The notes below the pieces were generated by a model. That model worked only from the letters and a program-made list of their open reading frames with translations, did not search any database and was not told the DNA's origin. Positions 11,922 through 15,141 of a stretch of 15,141 nucleotides of DNA are shown here, piece after piece; positions within the stretch are counted from its first letter, which is position 1, and the number at the start of each line of letters is the position of its first letter. The position numbers were made by a program, and so were the translations under genes. This DNA comes from Sedimentisphaerales bacterium (GTDB lineage Bacteria > Planctomycetota > Phycisphaerae > Sedimentisphaerales > Anaerobacaceae): the NCBI GenBank assembly GCA_016933985.1, contig JAFGTU010000469.1, positions 1 through 15,141 on the forward strand, read 5' to 3'.

Positions 11922-13856
11922 ATGCGGGATACCAAACATCGAATGCAGAATGACAAGTTCGACATTCTGGTCTGGCTGCCCTCGCCAATGGGCGACGCCA
12001 TCCTTTCAACACCGGCTCTGCGAGCAATCCGCAGGCGCTTCGGATCGTCCAAGATTACCTTCTTCGCCAACCAGGTCGTCCGCAGCGTTCTTACTCCCTG
12101 TGATTTTAACGACGGTTGGATCGAGCCGGCACGCAATCTCATTGCAATTGCCGCGCAGTTGAAGGCCCACAAATTCACCCACGCAATTCTTTTCAAGAAT
12201 TCCTTCGCCGCCGCATTGGCCGTCTTCCTGGCAGGAATTCCCCGCCGCATCGGCTACGCCCGAGAGATGCGAGGCCCACTGCTCACCGAGAAGCTCTACC
12301 CGCCGCGACTGCCCAATGGCAAATTTAAACCAGCCTCGATGCTCGACTACTACCTCGCAATTGCCGCCCGCCTCGGCGCAGAGACCACGGATCGCCGAGT
12401 CGAATTACAGATGGATGCTAATGACAAGCGGAGCCTGTGGGCCAAACTGCCCGAACTTGCCGACCACGAAGGCCCGATTGCCGTCCTCGTCCCGGGCGGA
12501 GCCTTCGGACCCAGCAAGTGCTGGCCCAGCGAATACTTCGCAGAGACCGCCGACTGGCTCATCGACAATTACAACGCAGCCATCGTAATATCCGTGGCGC
12601 CCGACCTGCTCGAAAAAGAAACCGCGGGGCGAATTGTTGATTTGAGCAGGCATAAACTCATCAACCTCGGCGATCGCCCCGTGAATCTCGGCGAGTTGAA
12701 AGCCCTTTACTCAGCCGCCGCTCTGGTCATCGCCAACGACACAGGCCCGCGACACATAGCCATCGCCCTGAATCGCAGGCTTATCACGCTCTTCGGTCCG
12801 AACGACCCTGCCTGGACGGAAACCGATTACGAAGATGAAATCCAGATTGTGGGCAACGTCCCCTGCGCGCCCTGTGCAAAACCAACCTGCAAAAAGCCTC
12901 AGCATCTATGTATGGAGTCCATCACTCCGCAAACTGTCTGCCTCGCCGCTAAGGAGTTATTGGATGACCGACGCAATCATCCTGTCATATTCACGCAACC
13001 GGGTTTTGAAAAGGCTTGCGAGTCCTTCTTCGTCAATCCTGAATACAAACCGGCCCTTTCAAAGCTCGGGTTGACTTCCATTGATGCCGTCTTCTCGTTC
13101 CACGCCGGCGAGAGCTTGAACAAGCAGAATCTCCCAGTGTTTCGCACCCGCCTTCAATTTCAGTTGGAAGAACCGCAATCCAAATCTCCCACAACGGCAT
13201 TCTTGAAGCGCTACGAAAAACCGCCGATATTCGTACAGTTGAAAAACTGGCTCGCACATCACAGGCGAAAAAGCTGCGCAGCCTGCGAATTCGAACCGAT
13301 ACGCGAGCTGTCCGCAGCGGGAATAAACACGCCCAACGTCATCGCATACGGCGAGCAGTGGTCCGCCCTCTTTGAGAACAAAAGCTTCATTATCACCGAG
13401 AAAACCCCCGACGCCGAGGCACTCGAGAGAAGATTGCCCGATTGTTTCAACGCGCCTCACACGCCGCAAAACCTCAACCTGCGAAGAACATTCATAGCCC
13501 AATTGGCGGCCTTTGTGAATAAGTTCCATCAGACAGGCTACCGCCATCGCGACCTCTACCTGTCGCACATATTCCACAGCGACGACGGCCGTTTCTATCT
13601 TATAGACCTCGCACGTGCCTTTATACCGAAAATTCTGCGCCGACGTTTCCAGATAAAAGACATCGCGCAAATTCACTATTCGTCCCCCGCCAAATACTTC
13701 TCCGCCTCCGACCGACTGCGCTTCTACCTGGCCTATGCCGGCCGGAATAAGCTGACAAACAATGACAAGCAACTCTTGCGCCAAGTCATGGCCAGGGCCA
13801 GGCAAATGGCAAGACACGACAGAAGGCACGGCAGAAACGTCCCCTTTGCACGCTGA
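11922..13856 (+). CDS. Fused ADP-heptose:LPS heptosyltransferase (GT9) and Kdo/heptose kinase (WaaP-like)
   Basis: This 644-residue two-domain protein first has a GT9 heptosyltransferase, about 11-345. It shows WLPSPMGDAILSTPALRAIR with the conserved G24-D25, LVPGGAFGPSKCWP, ANDTGPRHIAIAL, LFGPNDPAWT, and the Cys-rich PCAPCAKPTCKK loop usual in WaaF relatives. Residues about 360-640 are a lipopolysaccharide kinase of the WaaP/KdkA family: YRHRDLYLSHIF with catalytic D544, and FYLIDLARAF with metal-binding D562. It would add heptose to the inner core and phosphorylate it or Kdo on the cytoplasmic face. The reading frame is continuous, so this is a true fusion. The start at 11922 is provisional; the ATG at 11943 (MQNDKFDILVW) is also possible. 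It follows the GmhB-like gene by 27 bases. Confidence 0.88.
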   Translation: MRDTKHRMQNDKFDILVWLPSPMGDAILSTPALRAIRRRFGSSKITFFANQVVRSVLTPCDFNDGWIEPARNLIAIAAQLKAHKFTHAILFKNSFAAALAVFLAGIPRRIGYAREMRGPLLTEKLYPPRLPNGKFKPASMLDYYLAIAARLGAETTDRRVELQMDANDKRSLWAKLPELADHEGPIAVLVPGGAFGPSKCWPSEYFAETADWLIDNYNAAIVISVAPDLLEKETAGRIVDLSRHKLINLGDRPVNLGELKALYSAAALVIANDTGPRHIAIALNRRLITLFGPNDPAWTETDYEDEIQIVGNVPCAPCAKPTCKKPQHLCMESITPQTVCLAAKELLDDRRNHPVIFTQPGFEKACESFFVNPEYKPALSKLGLTSIDAVFSFHAGESLNKQNLPVFRTRLQFQLEEPQSKSPTTAFLKRYEKPPIFVQLKNWLAHHRRKSCAACEFEPIRELSAAGINTPNVIAYGEQWSALFENKSFIITEKTPDAEALERRLPDCFNAPHTPQNLNLRRTFIAQLAAFVNKFHQTGYRHRDLYLSHIFHSDDGRFYLIDLARAFIPKILRRRFQIKDIAQIHYSSPAKYFSASDRLRFYLAYAGRNKLTNNDKQLLRQVMARARQMARHDRRHGRNVPFAR

Positions 13857-13881
13857 GATAATCGGAGCTATAATTCCCACG

Positions 13882-15069
13882 ATGACTCGAAAAGTCGCAA
13901 TCGTAATAGAGCGTGCCGATACCAGCCTCGGAGGCGCCGAACGCTCCGTCTTCGAGCTGGCCGCAGCATTGTCCGCCCGCGGGCCGGACGTGGCAATACT
14001 CGCAGCAAAAGGCCGGACCAGCGCCCGCAACATTCACATCCTCTGCAACGATACATCCGCCAAGCGAACATCCTTTTTTGCGTTTGCAGAGGCTTTGAAA
14101 AAGCACCTCTCGCAAAACCGATATGACATCGTCCACAGCGTCCTGCCCTTCGACTTCGCCGACGTCTATCAGCCCCGCGGCGGCACTCACGCCGAGGCGA
14201 TATTTCGCAATGCAGCCAGCTACCGGAATAAGGCCGTCGAATACTACAAACGCGCTACATCCTTCGCAAATCTCCGCCGCACTACCCTTCTGCACGCTGA
14301 GCGCAAGCTCTGCAGCGCATCGACCGGCCCCCTCATCGCCGCGCTTTCGCAATACGTCGCCGACCAGTTGAAACACCACTACGCCACAGACCCCCAACGA
14401 ATAGTAATAATACCAAACGGCGTAAAGACCGGTACAAAAATCGATACCCGCCAGACCGACGCACTCCGCACCGGAATACTCACCAGGCTGCGGCTAAAAG
14501 AAGCCGACAACCCAGTCCTGTTCCTCTTCGCCGCAAACAACTTCAGATTAAAAGGACTGGCCCCATTGATAATGGCCATAGCCGCCCACACAGCTCGCCC
14601 CGCCGAGCGAAAAGGCTGCCTTGTAGTAGTCGGCCGCGGCAAAGAGAACAGATACCGCCGCCTCGCTCGCAAATTCAACGTCCTCGACAGAATCCTTTTC
14701 CTCGGCCCGATGAAGCATATCCACAACGCCCTGTCGGTAACCGACGTCGCCGTCCTGCCCACTTTCTACGACCCGGCCAGCAGGTTCATTCTCGAAGCCC
14801 TCGCCGCTGGCAAGCCCGTCATAACCACCGCGTTCAACGGCGCGACGGATCTGTTCGCGCATGATCATCACGGCAAAATAATCGACAGCCCCGACGATAT
14901 CCCCGCCCTCGCTCGCGCCATTGCCCACTTCACCGATACGGACAATCTTGAAAAGGCCGCCCACGCGATAATCGAAGACAATCTCATCGAACAGATCTCC
15001 ATTAATCGGGTCGCCGACCAGTTGATCGCCCTTTACGAATCCATTTTGCAGAGGAAAGCAGAGAAATGA
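13882..15069 (+). CDS. GT4-family glycosyltransferase, LPS core type
   Basis: This 395-residue GT-B glycosyltransferase (group 1) begins MTRKVAIVIERADTSLGGAERSV, with the acceptor-side motif GGAERS at about 17-22. The C-terminal donor domain has IIPNGVKTG, LFLGPMKHIHNALSVTDV and PTFYDPASRFILEALAAG, the last corresponding to the E-x7-E region of WaaG-like enzymes, although the first acid is Asp. ITTAFNGATDLF follows. It probably adds a hexose to the LPS core, given its place after the heptosyltransferase; the sugar and acceptor are unknown. The start at 13882 follows the previous stop by 25 bases. The frame upstream to 13762 overlaps the kinase domain and is rejected. Its stop overlaps the next start (ATGA). 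Confidence 0.88.
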   Translation: MTRKVAIVIERADTSLGGAERSVFELAAALSARGPDVAILAAKGRTSARNIHILCNDTSAKRTSFFAFAEALKKHLSQNRYDIVHSVLPFDFADVYQPRGGTHAEAIFRNAASYRNKAVEYYKRATSFANLRRTTLLHAERKLCSASTGPLIAALSQYVADQLKHHYATDPQRIVIIPNGVKTGTKIDTRQTDALRTGILTRLRLKEADNPVLFLFAANNFRLKGLAPLIMAIAAHTARPAERKGCLVVVGRGKENRYRRLARKFNVLDRILFLGPMKHIHNALSVTDVAVLPTFYDPASRFILEALAAGKPVITTAFNGATDLFAHDHHGKIIDSPDDIPALARAIAHFTDTDNLEKAAHAIIEDNLIEQISINRVADQLIALYESILQRKAEK

Positions 15070-15141
15070 ACTACGTAACCTTCGTGCTCGCCGGCATCGG
15101 CGCCTACCTGCTCGGCTCGATACCTTTCGGCCTGATCATCG
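15066..15141 (+). CDS. plsY: Glycerol-3-phosphate acyltransferase PlsY, N-terminal part (runs off the window)
   Basis: The first 25 residues are visible, beginning MNYVTFVLAGIGAYLLGSIP and ending FGLII. They form a TM helix ending in LLGSIPFGLII, which matches the conserved first helix and GSIPFG loop of PlsY, the acyl-phosphate-dependent enzyme that acylates glycerol-3-phosphate in the membrane. The ATG overlaps the stop of the glycosyltransferase gene by four bases, and AGGA lies ten bases upstream, so it is probably co-transcribed. The call rests on a short stretch. Confidence 0.75.
   Translation, partial: MNYVTFVLAGIGAYLLGSIPFGLII

Noticed and set aside
13059..14033. Long minus-strand open frame (324 codons) under the kinase and GT4 genes
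   Set aside because: It is antisense to two well-supported domains and crosses a gene boundary. It comes from GC-rich third positions.

Overview
The window looks like a chromosomal segment from a Planctomycetota bacterium, probably of the Phycisphaerae / Sedimentisphaerales type. This is inferred from three things. The 16S rRNA gene ends without any linked tRNA or 23S gene. A lipid A / heptose core (LPS) cluster is present with unusual domain fusions. The base composition is moderately GC-rich and there is a secreted family-62 arabinofuranosidase. No taxonomy search could be run, so the assignment is tentative.

Region 1 (1-260) holds the 3' end of 16S rRNA with its anti-Shine-Dalgarno, two trailer hairpins and a strong intrinsic terminator. 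Region 2 (about 210-4220) is accessory. It holds a MntA/HepT (MNT/HEPN) toxin-antitoxin pair with its own promoter, an orphan two-TM protein followed by an attC-like palindrome, and a small protein overlapping a second-type nucleotidyltransferase. On the minus strand it holds a secreted GH62 alpha-L-arabinofuranosidase. It ends with a REP-associated (Y1/HUH) transposase bracketed by two inverted hairpin repeats whose stems differ by compensatory changes. Region 3 (4271-5361, minus strand) holds an unrecognised Cys/Trp-rich protein downstream of a SixA-type phosphohistidine phosphatase.

Region 4 (5473-15141, plus strand) is the conserved block. It has an isocitrate dehydrogenase with its own promoter and a type I signal peptidase. 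An envelope gene run follows: lpxK (TTG start), hldE, gmhA, a gmhB-like phosphatase with a Pro/Gln-rich linker and two C-terminal TM helices, a fused heptosyltransferase / Kdo-heptose kinase, a GT4 glycosyltransferase, and the start of plsY. HldE, GmhA and the GmhB-like protein would convert sedoheptulose-7-phosphate to ADP-D-glycero-D-manno-heptose. The fusion protein would then transfer and phosphorylate heptose on a lipid A core whose 4'-phosphate is added by LpxK. The epimerase hldD is not in the window.

The most notable observations are: (a) the covarying REP hairpins around the transposase and a possible third copy after lepB; (b) two arrays of a degenerate heptanucleotide (CTCARAA) read through in frame inside lpxK, on either side of a conserved motif; (c) the membrane-anchored GmhB-like protein with altered metal-ligand positions; (d) the heptosyltransferase-kinase fusion; and (e) an attC-like site in the accessory region.
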